A stretch of 64,000 nt of DNA from Clostridium sp. AF37-5 (lineage in GTDB: Bacteria; Bacillota; Clostridia; Lachnospirales; Lachnospiraceae). Location: assembly GCF_003477605.1 (NCBI RefSeq), contig NZ_QUDR01000003.1, positions 161,765-225,764 on the forward strand, read 5' to 3'. This document shows positions 36,481 to 45,539 of this stretch, piece after piece. How positions within the stretch are numbered: position 1 is the first letter of the stretch; the number at the start of each line of letters is the position of its first letter. The position numbers were made by a program, and so were the translations under genes. The notes beneath the pieces are model-generated. The model worked only from the letters and a program-made list of their open reading frames with translations. It was not told the origin of the DNA and did not search any database.

Positions 36481-37277
36481 CTGTTTTTTGCAAATTCGTC
36501 TAAAGTTCCAAAGCGAAATCCCTTTTTCTTAAGGAAAGTAAGAACTTCCCCCAAAGCCTGTGTATTTGACTTTGAGCACGCATGAATCAGTGGAATCATT
36601 CCATTATGATAATAAGTTTTAAATTTACGAATCACAAAATTCTTTCCCGGCTGGTTGGCCGTGTCGTAATCATAATAAGCCAAACTCCAAAAAATTGTCG
36701 AATATCCCATCGATTTAGCCACCTTAATACTCCTCATGCTAAAGTTTCCCTCCGGAGGACGGATAAAAGGATCCATTTTAAAACCAGTCTTCTTTTTCAT
36801 TGCTTTTTCGCAGTCTTTGATTTCTCTCTGAATACGTTTTACACTTAGTTTTGCCATTCTCGGATGGTGTGTGGTATGATTTCCTACGAGATGTCCCTCT
36901 TTTTTCATCTTCTTTACCAGTCCCGGATTTGACATAATATAATCTTTTGTCACAAAAAAGATTGCTTTTGCATGGTGTTTTTTCAGTGTTTTCAAAATTT
37001 TCTTCGTATATCCGGCTTCATAGCCGCAATCAAAACTCAGATACACAACCTTATTCTTTTTTGAACATTTTCCTGTATAATAGGCATGATCTTTTTTACA
37101 TTTCCATCCTGCCGGTCCGGTTCCGTTTGGTTTTTTATGGTTTAAATTCTGTCCTAATCCCCAGTTATACGACCGCGTGGAATAAGAAGACAGTGGCCGC
37201 TTTGCCTGACTATCCATTTCACCACCGGTTATACACAAAAGCACTGCCAAAAACAAAGTAAAAATTCTTTTTCTCAT
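36477..37277 (-). CDS. PdaA-like polysaccharide deacetylase (muramic delta-lactam type)
   Basis: The 266-residue product has a signal peptide (about 1-20) and a NodB deacetylase domain. D83 in SFDCGYEAGYT and H134/H138 in NHTTHHP are the metal and catalytic positions. The FDCGYE form and the YNWGLGQNLNHKKP segment before it are typical of PdaA, which removes acetyl groups from muramic acid on the way to spore-cortex delta-lactam. The ATG at 37277 has AAGGAG 6 bases upstream; an extension to 37343 runs into azlD and is rejected. It ends the rlmH operon. Confidence 0.87.
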   Translation of the reverse strand: MRKRIFTLFLAVLLCITGGEMDSQAKRPLSSYSTRSYNWGLGQNLNHKKPNGTGPAGWKCKKDHAYYTGKCSKKNKVVYLSFDCGYEAGYTKKILKTLKKHHAKAIFFVTKDYIMSNPGLVKKMKKEGHLVGNHTTHHPRMAKLSVKRIQREIKDCEKAMKKKTGFKMDPFIRPPEGNFSMRSIKVAKSMGYSTIFWSLAYYDYDTANQPGKNFVIRKFKTYYHNGMIPLIHACSKSNTQALGEVLTFLKKKGFRFGTLDEFAKNS

Positions 37278-37293
37278 TCGTTTCTCCTTCACA

Positions 37294-37593
37294 TCAAAAT
37301 ATACCGGCAAGCAATGCGCCTGCCACTGCCCCAACAGCCACAATCACAAGTCCCGTATCGAAATACGCAAGAACAAGTGCCACAAGCGTTCCCGCCGTAG
37401 AAGTAACTACATTTCCGGTTGCCGTAAAAATAGCCGGAAACGTAAGTGCCGCCAATACCGCATAAGGCACATAATACAAAAAGGACGTAAGCCACTGCGA
37501 TGTAATTTCTTTTCGAAACACCGTAATTGGAAGAACGCGAATCAGATAGGTAATCACTGCCATTACCGCAATATAAATCAACTGCTCTGTCAT
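37294..37593 (-). CDS. azlD: Branched-chain amino acid exporter subunit AzlD
   Basis: The 99-residue membrane protein has about four helices and includes AVITYLIRVLPITVF near the start and a small-residue-rich end, as in AzlD/YgaH. It is the small partner of AzlC in branched-chain amino acid (or azaleucine) export. Its start overlaps the azlC stop by four bases. Confidence 0.9.
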   Translation of the reverse strand: MTEQLIYIAVMAVITYLIRVLPITVFRKEITSQWLTSFLYYVPYAVLAALTFPAIFTATGNVVTSTAGTLVALVLAYFDTGLVIVAVGAVAGALLAGIF

Positions 37594-38291
37594 GCTTTAA
37601 CCTCCTTTTTTACCGGGAACATAAACGCTCCTATAGATGCTGCAATCACGGTAGAAAGAATCACCTGAAAGCCAATGGAAATTTCTTTGAGTACCGGTGT
37701 CGCAGTAAAAATACACTGGCAGATAACAGCAATACCAATAACAAATAAAACGGCCTTGCTCTTTTTTGCCGGCGGTATGATAATTGCAATAAACATCGCA
37801 TACAGACCAAGTTCCATCGCAGCTGATAAAGCCCCCGGCATAATCTGAGACGCAAGTGCCCCGGCTGCGGTACCAACTGTCCATCCAAAGACCGGCACCG
37901 TAATCAAGCCATACATAAAGCGCGCCGACAAAGATTCTGTCTCCATTGATGACACTGCAAAAATCTCATCCGTAATACCATAGCCAATCATCAGCCGCTG
38001 GCGTAAAGTCATCTTCTTGTCCACTTTCTGCGATAAAGAAAACGACATCAACATATATCGCACATTAATAATAAACGTAGTCATTGCCATTTCTAAATAA
38101 CTGCCATGTGCTGCCATAATTGCCACTCCGGCAAACTGTCCGGCGGATGTTACATTGGCAACAGAAATCAAAATCGTAATCCACACAGGAATTCCTGCAT
38201 TTACTGCTTTTACACCAAATGTAAAGGACACCGACAAATAACCGATTGCAATCGGCAGTCCTTTTTTTATCCCTCGTATCCAATCATTCAT
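37590..38291 (-). CDS. azlC: Branched-chain amino acid exporter subunit AzlC
   Basis: This 233-residue AzlC/YgaZ protein has about six to seven helices. The segment GLPIAIGYLSVSFTFGVKAV and the motif VTSAGQFAGVAIMA are typical. It overlaps the sensor kinase stop by 8 bases and so is translated with the two-component genes, which may control it; that link is inference from position. Confidence 0.92.
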   Translation of the reverse strand: MNDWIRGIKKGLPIAIGYLSVSFTFGVKAVNAGIPVWITILISVANVTSAGQFAGVAIMAAHGSYLEMAMTTFIINVRYMLMSFSLSQKVDKKMTLRQRLMIGYGITDEIFAVSSMETESLSARFMYGLITVPVFGWTVGTAAGALASQIMPGALSAAMELGLYAMFIAIIIPPAKKSKAVLFVIGIAVICQCIFTATPVLKEISIGFQVILSTVIAASIGAFMFPVKKEVKA

Positions 38292-39621
38292 TTTCCTTAT
38301 GAAAAGTCACTGTAATCTCAGTTCCTTTATCCTCCTCGCTTATTACTTCAATATCCGCATGATGAACTGCCACAATATGTTTTACAATAGCAAGTCCAAG
38401 TCCGGTTCCGCCGGTTTCTCTCGAACGCCCCTTGTCCACCCGGTAAAAACGTTCAAAAATACGTTCCTGATTTTCTTTGCTGATTCCAATTCCGGTATCT
38501 TTTACACAAAATATGACGGTATTTTCCGTTTCCGCCAAACACACTACAACCTGACCGTCTTCTTTATTATAGCGAATTCCGTTATCAATTAAATTATATG
38601 CCAGTTCCTCCAGCATTTTTGCCACGCCATGAATCATTACAACTTCCGGCACTGTCTCCAGATGAAGCATAACCTTTCTCTTTTCTGCCGTCAAAGCAAG
38701 CAAATCCCCGCAGTTACGCACTGTATCCGCAAAATTCACCCACGCAAAATCATCGTTAAAATTTCTTGTATCCAATTCAGATAACTGCAAAATATCATTA
38801 ATCAAAGTCAGAAGACGCGACGAATTTTTCTGGATTTCCCCGGCAAAACGCACCACATCTTCTCCCTTTGCCATTCCCCCGGCAATCAACTCCGAATAAC
38901 CGGAAATTGATGTCAAAGGCGTTTTCAATTCATGGGAAACATTCGCCGTAAATTCCTGCCGCATATTACTACTTTTTACAATATCCCGGTGTTGCTTTTG
39001 AATCGTATTCAAAAAAGGAGTTAATTCTTTGTAACCGGTTGCCAGTTCCTCGCGATCCATGTTCTTTGCAAGCATTTCAATTGGTTTAACAATACTTTTC
39101 GCAAATAATCTTGATAAAAAGATAGACACCACAAACAAAAGAATCGCAATTCCTCCAATAAATGGTGAAACTCGTATCAAAAAGCTAAAAAAACTCTGAC
39201 TTTCTTTTGCCAAACGGAGAATATTACCATTGCTTAACCGTATTGCATAGTAATAAGAAGCATGAGATAATGTATTAGAGGTTCGGATGGATTTTCCACT
39301 TCCCTTTTCTATCGCCTCTTTTACTTCGGGACGTTCTTTGTGATTTCCTAAAACGTCTGCATTTACATCCGAATCAGCTAAGACAACTCCATCTTTGTCA
39401 ATCAGTGTCACGCGTATGTTATCAACTTTTTTCTGCGAGATAATGCGGTTAGTATCTTTATAATTTACTAAATCCTCTCCTAACATATCAGCACAGGTGT
39501 GAAGATTCTCAATGACCTCATTTTGAAACAAATTATAAAACACAACCGTTGTTAATAACAACACGGCAATCATCGATATCATAGCAATTGCCATAAAGTT
39601 TAACTGCATCCTTTTTTTCAT
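38284..39621 (-). CDS. PhoR-type sensor histidine kinase
   Basis: The 445-residue membrane kinase has helices at about 9-31 and 152-172 with an extracytoplasmic sensor region between. The dimerisation helix holds H230 in NVSHELKTPLTS. The ATP-binding domain has N-box NLIDNGIRYN, GIGISKENQERIFERFYRVD and the G2 box GGTGLGLAIVKHI. It overlaps the regulator gene by four bases. The stimulus is unknown. The layout is that of PhoR/WalK-like kinases but without a clear PAS domain. Confidence 0.92.
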   Translation of the reverse strand: MKKRMQLNFMAIAMISMIAVLLLTTVVFYNLFQNEVIENLHTCADMLGEDLVNYKDTNRIISQKKVDNIRVTLIDKDGVVLADSDVNADVLGNHKERPEVKEAIEKGSGKSIRTSNTLSHASYYYAIRLSNGNILRLAKESQSFFSFLIRVSPFIGGIAILLFVVSIFLSRLFAKSIVKPIEMLAKNMDREELATGYKELTPFLNTIQKQHRDIVKSSNMRQEFTANVSHELKTPLTSISGYSELIAGGMAKGEDVVRFAGEIQKNSSRLLTLINDILQLSELDTRNFNDDFAWVNFADTVRNCGDLLALTAEKRKVMLHLETVPEVVMIHGVAKMLEELAYNLIDNGIRYNKEDGQVVVCLAETENTVIFCVKDTGIGISKENQERIFERFYRVDKGRSRETGGTGLGLAIVKHIVAVHHADIEVISEEDKGTEITVTFHKENE

Positions 39622-40316
39622 TCTGTTTCATCCTCCGTTTTTCGGAAACAATATCCGACATTTCGTATCGTTTGTATCTGGCTGCCGGCTTCACCAAGTT
39701 TTTTTCGCAGCGTCCGAATATGCATATCTAATGTTCTCGATTCTCCAAAAAAATCAACACCCCAAATTAACTCCATCAAAGAATCCCTTGTCATCACCTG
39801 GTCTGCATGGCTCATCAGTACCTGCAGTAATTCAAATTCTTTGTAAGTAAGCGGGCATTTTCCCCCTTTTACAAAAACTTCTCTGGCGTCCTTATTTAAT
39901 TCGATTTTCTGCCGGTTTCCAATGACAGAAATTTGTTTCTTTTTGCTCGAAAATCGTCGCAGCAAAGCCCAGATACGTGAAACAAATTCCATTACACCAA
40001 ATGGCTTTGTCAAATAGTCATCTGCCCCACAGTCAAGCCCCCTCACAATATCCAACTCTGAATCTCTGGCTGAAACCATAAGAATCGGAATCTTTGCATA
40101 CAATTCTTTTTCACGGATTTCTTTCACGATATGAAAACCATCTGCATCCGGTAACATCACATCCATCACAATCAAATCCGGTAATTTTTTTTTGCACGCT
40201 TTCCAAAAAGCGGAAACGCTTGTCAAAAGTGCCACCTCATGCCCGGCATTTTTTAGTGCAAAACTTTCAATTTCTCCAATTCCATCATCATCTTCAACAA
40301 GATAAATCAGTGCCAT
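39618..40316 (-). CDS. OmpR/PhoB-family response regulator
   Basis: The 232-residue product has a receiver domain with the acidic pocket E8-D9, the phosphate-accepting D52 in LIVMDVMLPD and K104 in LTKPFG. A winged-helix DNA-binding domain follows (about 130-228, with FGESRTLDMHIRTLRKKLG). It pairs with the adjacent kinase. The genes azlCD and the deacetylase follow in the same operon. Confidence 0.94.
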   Translation of the reverse strand: MALIYLVEDDDGIGEIESFALKNAGHEVALLTSVSAFWKACKKKLPDLIVMDVMLPDADGFHIVKEIREKELYAKIPILMVSARDSELDIVRGLDCGADDYLTKPFGVMEFVSRIWALLRRFSSKKKQISVIGNRQKIELNKDAREVFVKGGKCPLTYKEFELLQVLMSHADQVMTRDSLMELIWGVDFFGESRTLDMHIRTLRKKLGEAGSQIQTIRNVGYCFRKTEDETE

Positions 40317-40339
40317 TTATATCCCCTCTTCTTTCCTTA

Positions 40340-41368
40340 TTATTGCAAACTCATCGCAATACAGCAGTCATTTCCAACTACTGTCACTTTACCATAGGAG
40401 CCGCAGATAAGCGGTATCATCGGTGCCACGTGTCCGATATCCAAATCCATAAAAATTGGCACATCAAACTCACTTAATATAGAAAGAACCGCTTCGTATT
40501 GGTCAAGTCCAGCAATTATCTGCCCCTGTACACCGGGACGTCCAATCAGAAAGCCACGACAAGTATCAAACCAGCCCGCCTGCTTCAAGCTCCACAAAGT
40601 TCTTCTCATCTCAAATACATTCAAATCACAGGATTCCAAAAACCAAAGAATACCATCATCTTCATATTTTTGATTAAATTCCTTTACCTTATCAAATTTC
40701 GTCCCCCTCAAATGAGATAAGCAATCTAAGCATCCCCCAAGCAGTCGTCCCTCAATCTTGAAAGATTCGCCTTCTTTCTTATTGGTATGTAGAAGAAAAG
40801 GCTCTGTGACATGATAGGCAGCCAACGGATGCTGTTCATCTTTTAGTGATTCCTTTTCCCACATCGGATAATTTTGCATCTCAAACTTTTTTCCCTGCAG
40901 TAATTCATAGGCATCCTGAATCGATGCATGCCACGGCTCCATACCAAAAGCTCCTGCATTTGGACCGTAAATTGCTGCCGTATCGGTCAGTGTTGCAAGT
41001 AAAAAAATCAGATTTGTATTGTCTGAGTACCCCATAAACCACTTAGGCGGCAATCGCTTTAATTGTCCAAAATCAATATATTCAAGTATTTCGCACATTA
41101 ACTCACCACCGCCACAGGAAATCAATGCCTGATTTGTTTCTTTCTTATAATATTCCATAAATTCAGCCGCACATTTTTTCGGGCTGCTACTGATTCCTAC
41201 ACCATCTGACGCATAACAGTTAAACCCTAATTCAGTCTTAAAACCAAGCGCATTCCATTTTTTCAGACTGTTTTGAAAGGCAGAATAATACGGTTCACCC
41301 GCACAGCCAAACGATGGTGCAATAAATCCGATGGTATTTCCTTTTTCAACAAACGATGGATAACGCAT
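40340..41368 (-). CDS. S66 family LD-carboxypeptidase-like protein
   Basis: The 342-residue product has the S66 layout. The nucleophile S115 lies in MGYSDNTN, and a glutamate and histidine come later in WFLESCD and DIGHVAPM. S66 enzymes cut the L,D-bond between meso-diaminopimelate and D-alanine in muropeptides, while MccF relatives detoxify microcin C. The sequence does not separate these roles, but neighbours in wall metabolism favour muropeptide recycling. It lies 11 bases after rlmH. Confidence 0.88.
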   Translation of the reverse strand: MRYPSFVEKGNTIGFIAPSFGCAGEPYYSAFQNSLKKWNALGFKTELGFNCYASDGVGISSSPKKCAAEFMEYYKKETNQALISCGGGELMCEILEYIDFGQLKRLPPKWFMGYSDNTNLIFLLATLTDTAAIYGPNAGAFGMEPWHASIQDAYELLQGKKFEMQNYPMWEKESLKDEQHPLAAYHVTEPFLLHTNKKEGESFKIEGRLLGGCLDCLSHLRGTKFDKVKEFNQKYEDDGILWFLESCDLNVFEMRRTLWSLKQAGWFDTCRGFLIGRPGVQGQIIAGLDQYEAVLSILSEFDVPIFMDLDIGHVAPMIPLICGSYGKVTVVGNDCCIAMSLQ

Positions 41369-41379
41369 ATCTCTCCTCC

Positions 41380-41859
41380 TTATTTATGGTATGGTTCATG
41401 ATTCATAATGCGGTTTGCACGATAAATCTGCTCAAACAAAATAACGCGCATCAATTGATGGGGAAAGGTAAAATCCGAAAATGACAGCCTCTCATCCGCA
41501 CGGTCAAGTAAGGATGTATGTAAGCCAAGAGACCCTCCAATCACAAAGGCAATGTGGCTTTTCCCCTGATTCATACACATTGAAAGGTGCTTTGCAAATC
41601 CTTCTGAGTCAAATTTCTTTCCCTTTAAATCAAGTGCAATCACATACATCGAATCTTTTATTTTGGAAAGCAGACGTTCTGCCTCCTTTTGCCGTATCTG
41701 CTCCTGCTGCAAATCCGATGCCTGTTCCGGTGTTTTCTCATCCGAAACTTCTATAATATCTACTTTCGCATACCGCGACAAACGCTTTTTATATTCATTT
41801 ACCGCATCTGTATAAAACTTTTCTTTTATTTTTCCTACACATAATATCGTATACTGCAT
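41380..41859 (-). CDS. rlmH: 23S rRNA pseudouridine-1915 methyltransferase RlmH
   Basis: This 159-residue SPOUT enzyme methylates N3 of pseudouridine 1915 (E. coli numbering). The cofactor-binding knot includes HIAFVIGGSLGLH and the conserved tail is RVILFEQIYRANRIMNHEPYHK (in part). It is the first gene of an operon going through the S66 protein to the deacetylase. The length matches the family. Confidence 0.96.
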   Translation of the reverse strand: MQYTILCVGKIKEKFYTDAVNEYKKRLSRYAKVDIIEVSDEKTPEQASDLQQEQIRQKEAERLLSKIKDSMYVIALDLKGKKFDSEGFAKHLSMCMNQGKSHIAFVIGGSLGLHTSLLDRADERLSFSDFTFPHQLMRVILFEQIYRANRIMNHEPYHK

Positions 41860-41993
41860 AATGTTTCTTCCTTTACTTTCATATGCCTAGTATAGCACAT
41901 ATACAAATGCCACATCAATAAAAAGAAAAAAATATGCAACTTTTTGAAAGCTGACATATTTTTGACACATACTATCTGTATATTAACACTTGG

Positions 41994-42082
41994 AAAGTTT
42001 ATAACTTTCTACTCCCACCCTATTATACGCTTTGACACCTTCGGGTGTCAGGAAAGACACCTCCTCCCAGAGGTGTCTTTTC
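41994..42082. terminator. Three consecutive hairpins between rlmH and mazF
   Basis: Stems at 41994-42010 (GAAAGTT-TAT-AACTTTC), 42033-42050 (TGACACC-TTCG-GGTGTCA) and 42053-42080 (AAAGACACCTC-CTCCCA-GAGGTGTCTTT, 11 perfect pairs) follow each other. The last is probably the terminator of mazF, read on the minus strand; on the plus strand it is followed by TTCTGTTG. The second and third stems share GACACC/GGTGTC and could exchange partners. Confidence 0.65.
42022..42051 (-). promoter_or_regulatory. Probable promoter of the rlmH operon
   Basis: CTGACA (42046-42051) and TATAAT (42022-42027) on the minus strand are 18 bases apart. The -35 box lies in the GGTGTCA arm of the hairpin at 42033-42050. 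It would give a leader of about 150 bases before rlmH. Confidence 0.55.
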
Positions 42083-42104
42083 TGTTGTAGAGATTTTTTC
42101 ATTC

Positions 42105-42452
42105 TTATGTAGACAGTGACAAACTGACACATAATGCAGTATCAATCTTTTCAATTGCTTCCGTGTCCAAATGACACACTTTTTCACGTAATCGGGATTT
42201 ATCAATCGTACGAACCTGTTCCAAAAGAATCACAGAATCTTTTACAATTCCATATTTGTGTGCATCCAATGCTACATGCGTTGGCAGTTTTGCCTTGTGC
42301 AGCTGGCTTGTAATTGCCGCACAAATAACCGTCGGGCTATAACGGTTGCCCATATCATTTTGTATAATAAGAACCGGCCGCACTCCACCCTGTTCGGAGC
42401 CAATGACCGGTCGTAAATCTGCATAATAAATATCGCCTCGTTTTACAATCAT
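42105..42452 (-). CDS. mazF: MazF/PemK-type mRNA interferase (NdoA), no MazE partner seen
   Basis: The 115-116-residue product is close in length and motif to Bacillus Ndo[21 protein letters not shown], then [11 protein letters not shown] and [10 protein letters not shown]. Such toxins cut mRNA at short sites. The ATG at 42452 is chosen because AGGGAG lies 9 bases upstream. In Bacillus the antitoxin gene ndoAI sits between alr and ndoA; here only 77 bases lie between alr and mazF and they code nothing. The protein sequence shows no obvious break in conserved residues. Confidence 0.93.
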   Translation of the reverse strand: MIVKRGDIYYADLRPVIGSEQGGVRPVLIIQNDMGNRYSPTVICAAITSQLHKAKLPTHVALDAHKYGIVKDSVILLEQVRTIDKSRLREKVCHLDTEAIEKIDTALCVSLSLST

Positions 42453-42529
42453 GGTTTCACACTCCCTCATTTGATATTCCTATTATTCCCAATATACGAA
42501 GCGATATTCAATTTGTTCAAAAGCTTTTA

Positions 42530-43657
42530 TTATTCTCCTAAATATTTTCTAGGCACACGGTTTGTAATACTGCATACAAACTCATAATTAAATGAATGTG
42601 ATTTTTCTGCAATCTCCTCAACGGGGATATTTTTTTCTCCATCTTTTCCAAAAATTGTTACCGTATCTCCGATTGCAGCTTCTTTAATATGAGACACATC
42701 CACCATAAACTGGTCCATACAGATTCTTCCTAAAATCGGTGCATACTGTCCATGAATCAAAACACGTCCTTTGCCTGACAAATCACGTTTCATGCCATCA
42801 GCATAACCAACCGGAATTGTAGCGACCGTCATTTTTTCCTTCGCCGTAAATGTACCACCGTAACTGATACTCGTTCCCGGCTCTACGGTCTTTATATAAG
42901 AAATAATCGATTTCCATTGCATGGCAGGTTCCAATACAAGAACATCCTTTGCCACTTCATCAGACGGATACAGTCCATAGGTCGTAATACCGGAACGCAC
43001 CATATCAAGATTAGCTTCCGGAAATCCAATAATTGAAGCACTATTTGACACATGGTGAATTGGAATCTTAACACCGCGCTTTTCTAATTCCTCGACAAAA
43101 GTTATATATTTTCTAAAAGGCTCTCTCGCCGGCTCAATTGTTTTCTCATCCGCTCTGGCAAAATGCGTAAAGATTCCTTCAACTTCCAGTCCCGGCAGTT
43201 TCGAAATTTTTTCTACCGTATCCAAAGATTCTTCACTAGGGATAAAACCAATCCGGCTCATTCCGGTATCAACTTTTATATGAATCTTTGCTTTTTTTCC
43301 AAGTTTTAATGCTGTCTCACTTAACTGCTCTGCCATTTCCCACGTATACACAGTCTGGGAAATCTGATATTCCACTAAATCCTCATAGGATTCTTCTCCG
43401 GTATATCCTAAAATCAAAATCAGTTTATCAATTCCTGCTTTTCGAAGTTCTATGGCTTCCTCTATCATGGCAACTCCGTAAGCATCTACCTGATCATATA
43501 ATGCCTTCGCAACCTGTACGGCACCATGCCCATAAGCATTCGCCTTCACAATTGCCATTACCTTTGTTCCTTCTTTTATATTTTTATGTACCTCATCGAT
43601 ATTATGCCGGATGGCATCTAAATTAACCTCTGCATAAGTACGATTAAACTGTTTCAT
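42530..43657 (-). CDS. alr: Alanine racemase
   Basis: This 375-residue fold-III PLP enzyme makes D-alanine for peptidoglycan. The PLP lysine lies in MAIVKANAYGHGAVQ near residue 40, and the catalytic tyrosine in the C-terminal domain is in SISYGGTFTA. GRICMDQFMVDVSH is the second signature. I chose the ATG at 43657 (MKQFNRTY) because AAGGA lies 7 bases upstream; the ATG at 43663 is too close to it. It overlaps the nnr stop by 14 bases. Confidence 0.96.
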   Translation of the reverse strand: MKQFNRTYAEVNLDAIRHNIDEVHKNIKEGTKVMAIVKANAYGHGAVQVAKALYDQVDAYGVAMIEEAIELRKAGIDKLILILGYTGEESYEDLVEYQISQTVYTWEMAEQLSETALKLGKKAKIHIKVDTGMSRIGFIPSEESLDTVEKISKLPGLEVEGIFTHFARADEKTIEPAREPFRKYITFVEELEKRGVKIPIHHVSNSASIIGFPEANLDMVRSGITTYGLYPSDEVAKDVLVLEPAMQWKSIISYIKTVEPGTSISYGGTFTAKEKMTVATIPVGYADGMKRDLSGKGRVLIHGQYAPILGRICMDQFMVDVSHIKEAAIGDTVTIFGKDGEKNIPVEEIAEKSHSFNYEFVCSITNRVPRKYLGE

Positions 43658-45149
43658 TTTCATTTCCTTCTTTCTGAAAACATTTTATATTTGTAAGGAC
43701 CTCGGTCAAACCATCCAGCAAATCAGATGCCATGACTCCATACGTACTTTTCTGTTTTGCTGCCACATCACCGGAAAGACCATGCAGGTAAACACCGAGC
43801 TTTGCAGCCAAAAACGGATTCACATTCTGGGCAAGCAGACCACTAATCACCCCGGTCAGCACATCACCTGAACCACCGGTTGCCATTCCATTATTTCCGG
43901 AAACATTGACATAACATTCCGTCCCATCCGAGACAACAGTCCTTGCATCTTTTTGCACCAAAATACAATTTCTTGTCTTTGCGGTATTTTTCGTTGTTCC
44001 TAAAATATCCTCTTGTAGTTTGGGTATCGGAATCCCGGTTAGCACACTCATTTCCTTAACATGCGGTGTTAAGACAAAATTATCCCGAAACGTAATATCT
44101 TTTTTTGCACAAATGGTTATCGCATCACCGTCTACCACAGTCGGAACTTTTGTATTTGCTAAGACGTACTCCACCAGTTCCTCTGATTGTTTGGATAAAC
44201 CAATTCCCGGTCCAATCACGACAGCACTTGCAAGCGGAAGTACTTTTTTTATTTCCTCTCTGGTTGAAAAAAGAATTTCCGGCAGTGCACTAAGCAGTGT
44301 ATCCCGGTTTGATGGTGTCGATACAACATGCACAAGTCCTGCTCCCATACGATATGCGGCTTTTGCTGACAGAAAGCAGGCGCCACTCATAGTATCACAC
44401 CCGGCAATTACAACCACTCTTCCAAACGTTCCCTTATGTGAATAAGCGATGCGCTTTGGAAGGTTACAAACAATATCATCCGGCTCATAATAGTAAGCAT
44501 CTGCCTGTGCAAAATCAACGCTTTTCCTTGGAAATCCAATATCCGCCACATAAACTTTTCCGGCATATTCACACCCCGGATACAAAACAAGCCCGGTTTT
44601 GTTCACGCCAAAGGTAATCGTCGCTTCAGCCTGTACGGCACAGCCTAGCACTTTCGCACTTTTTGCATGAATACCGGACGGAATATCTAATGAATAAACC
44701 GTCACGCCACTTTGATTCATATCTAAAATAACCTGTTCATACACACCGGTTACTTCTCTGGAAAGTCCGATTCCAAAGACGGCATCAATTAAAATGTCGT
44801 ATTCATCCATCGAAACAAGTGAATAGGTAAGAATCGGGACGTCACATGCCGAAGCAATTACAAGCTGTGTTTTCATTTCTTCTGACATATGTTCCGAATT
44901 TCCTACGACTGTAACTGCCGCCTGATATCCCATTTCATGTAAGATACGTGCCACACAGACGCCGTCACCGCCATTGTTTCCAATTCCACATACACATAAA
45001 AAAGTATCCGATGGTCCGGCTTTCTCCAAAAGGACGGAAACCACCGACATCGCCGCCTTTTCCATCAAAACAAGACTTGGCATCCCCATTGTATCAATTG
45101 CATGGGTATCAATTGCTTTCGCCTGTTCACCGGAATACATCTCTTTCAT
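43644..45149 (-). CDS. nnr: Bifunctional NAD(P)HX epimerase and dehydratase
   Basis: Two domains repair hydrated NADH and NADPH. The N-terminal YjeF epimerase part has VCGIGNNGGDGVCVARIL and LDIPSGIHA in the first 210 residues. The C-terminal ADP-dependent dehydratase, a ribokinase-like fold (about 225-490), carries HKGTFGRVVVIAGC and the anion-hole sequence GNNGMATGGSGDVLTG. The length of 501 matches the fused form in bacteria. It lies between acpS and alr, as in Bacillus. Confidence 0.94.
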   Translation of the reverse strand: MKEMYSGEQAKAIDTHAIDTMGMPSLVLMEKAAMSVVSVLLEKAGPSDTFLCVCGIGNNGGDGVCVARILHEMGYQAAVTVVGNSEHMSEEMKTQLVIASACDVPILTYSLVSMDEYDILIDAVFGIGLSREVTGVYEQVILDMNQSGVTVYSLDIPSGIHAKSAKVLGCAVQAEATITFGVNKTGLVLYPGCEYAGKVYVADIGFPRKSVDFAQADAYYYEPDDIVCNLPKRIAYSHKGTFGRVVVIAGCDTMSGACFLSAKAAYRMGAGLVHVVSTPSNRDTLLSALPEILFSTREEIKKVLPLASAVVIGPGIGLSKQSEELVEYVLANTKVPTVVDGDAITICAKKDITFRDNFVLTPHVKEMSVLTGIPIPKLQEDILGTTKNTAKTRNCILVQKDARTVVSDGTECYVNVSGNNGMATGGSGDVLTGVISGLLAQNVNPFLAAKLGVYLHGLSGDVAAKQKSTYGVMASDLLDGLTEVLTNIKCFQKEGNENETV

Positions 45150-45164
45150 AAAAGTCCCTTCTTT

Positions 45165-45539
45165 CTATTCTTTTACATCGTCTGCCACAGCAATCACAAA
45201 TGCCGTCGCAACTTCCTTTGTATTTGTGATAGAAATCTTCCAATCGGTAATCCCCATTTCTTCTGCTTTTTTTCTCGCCGCACCATAAAGTGTAACATAG
45301 GGGGCGCCGCTTTCTCTTCGCAGAATTTCCACTTCACAGGCATCAATGCCCGCAAAGCCGGTACCAAATGCTTTTACTACCGCTTCTTTCCCGGCAAAAT
45401 CAGAAGCACCTCTCCTTTTTGCGTGTTCCATCTCCGCCCGTTCCTTTTCCGTAAAAATGCGATGGACAAAATGCTCTTTTTCCATCGCTTTTACAACACG
45501 GGAAATCTCAATGGAATCTACACCAATTCCAAGTATCAT
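45165..45539 (-). CDS. acpS: Holo-[acyl-carrier-protein] synthase AcpS
   Basis: This 124-residue transferase attaches phosphopantetheine to ACP. The Mg2+/CoA motifs are GIGVDSIEISR at the start and FAGKEAVVKAFGTG around residue 48. The N-terminus overlaps the end of the upstream gene by four bases. The acpS-nnr-alr-mazF order is as in Bacillus apart from the missing antitoxin. Confidence 0.96.
   Translation of the reverse strand: MILGIGVDSIEISRVVKAMEKEHFVHRIFTEKERAEMEHAKRRGASDFAGKEAVVKAFGTGFAGIDACEVEILRRESGAPYVTLYGAARKKAEEMGITDWKISITNTKEVATAFVIAVADDVKE

Noticed and set aside
42023..42205. Small minus-strand frame after mazF
   Set aside because: It lies over the mazF end and the hairpin cluster, has no ribosome site and no recognisable protein features.
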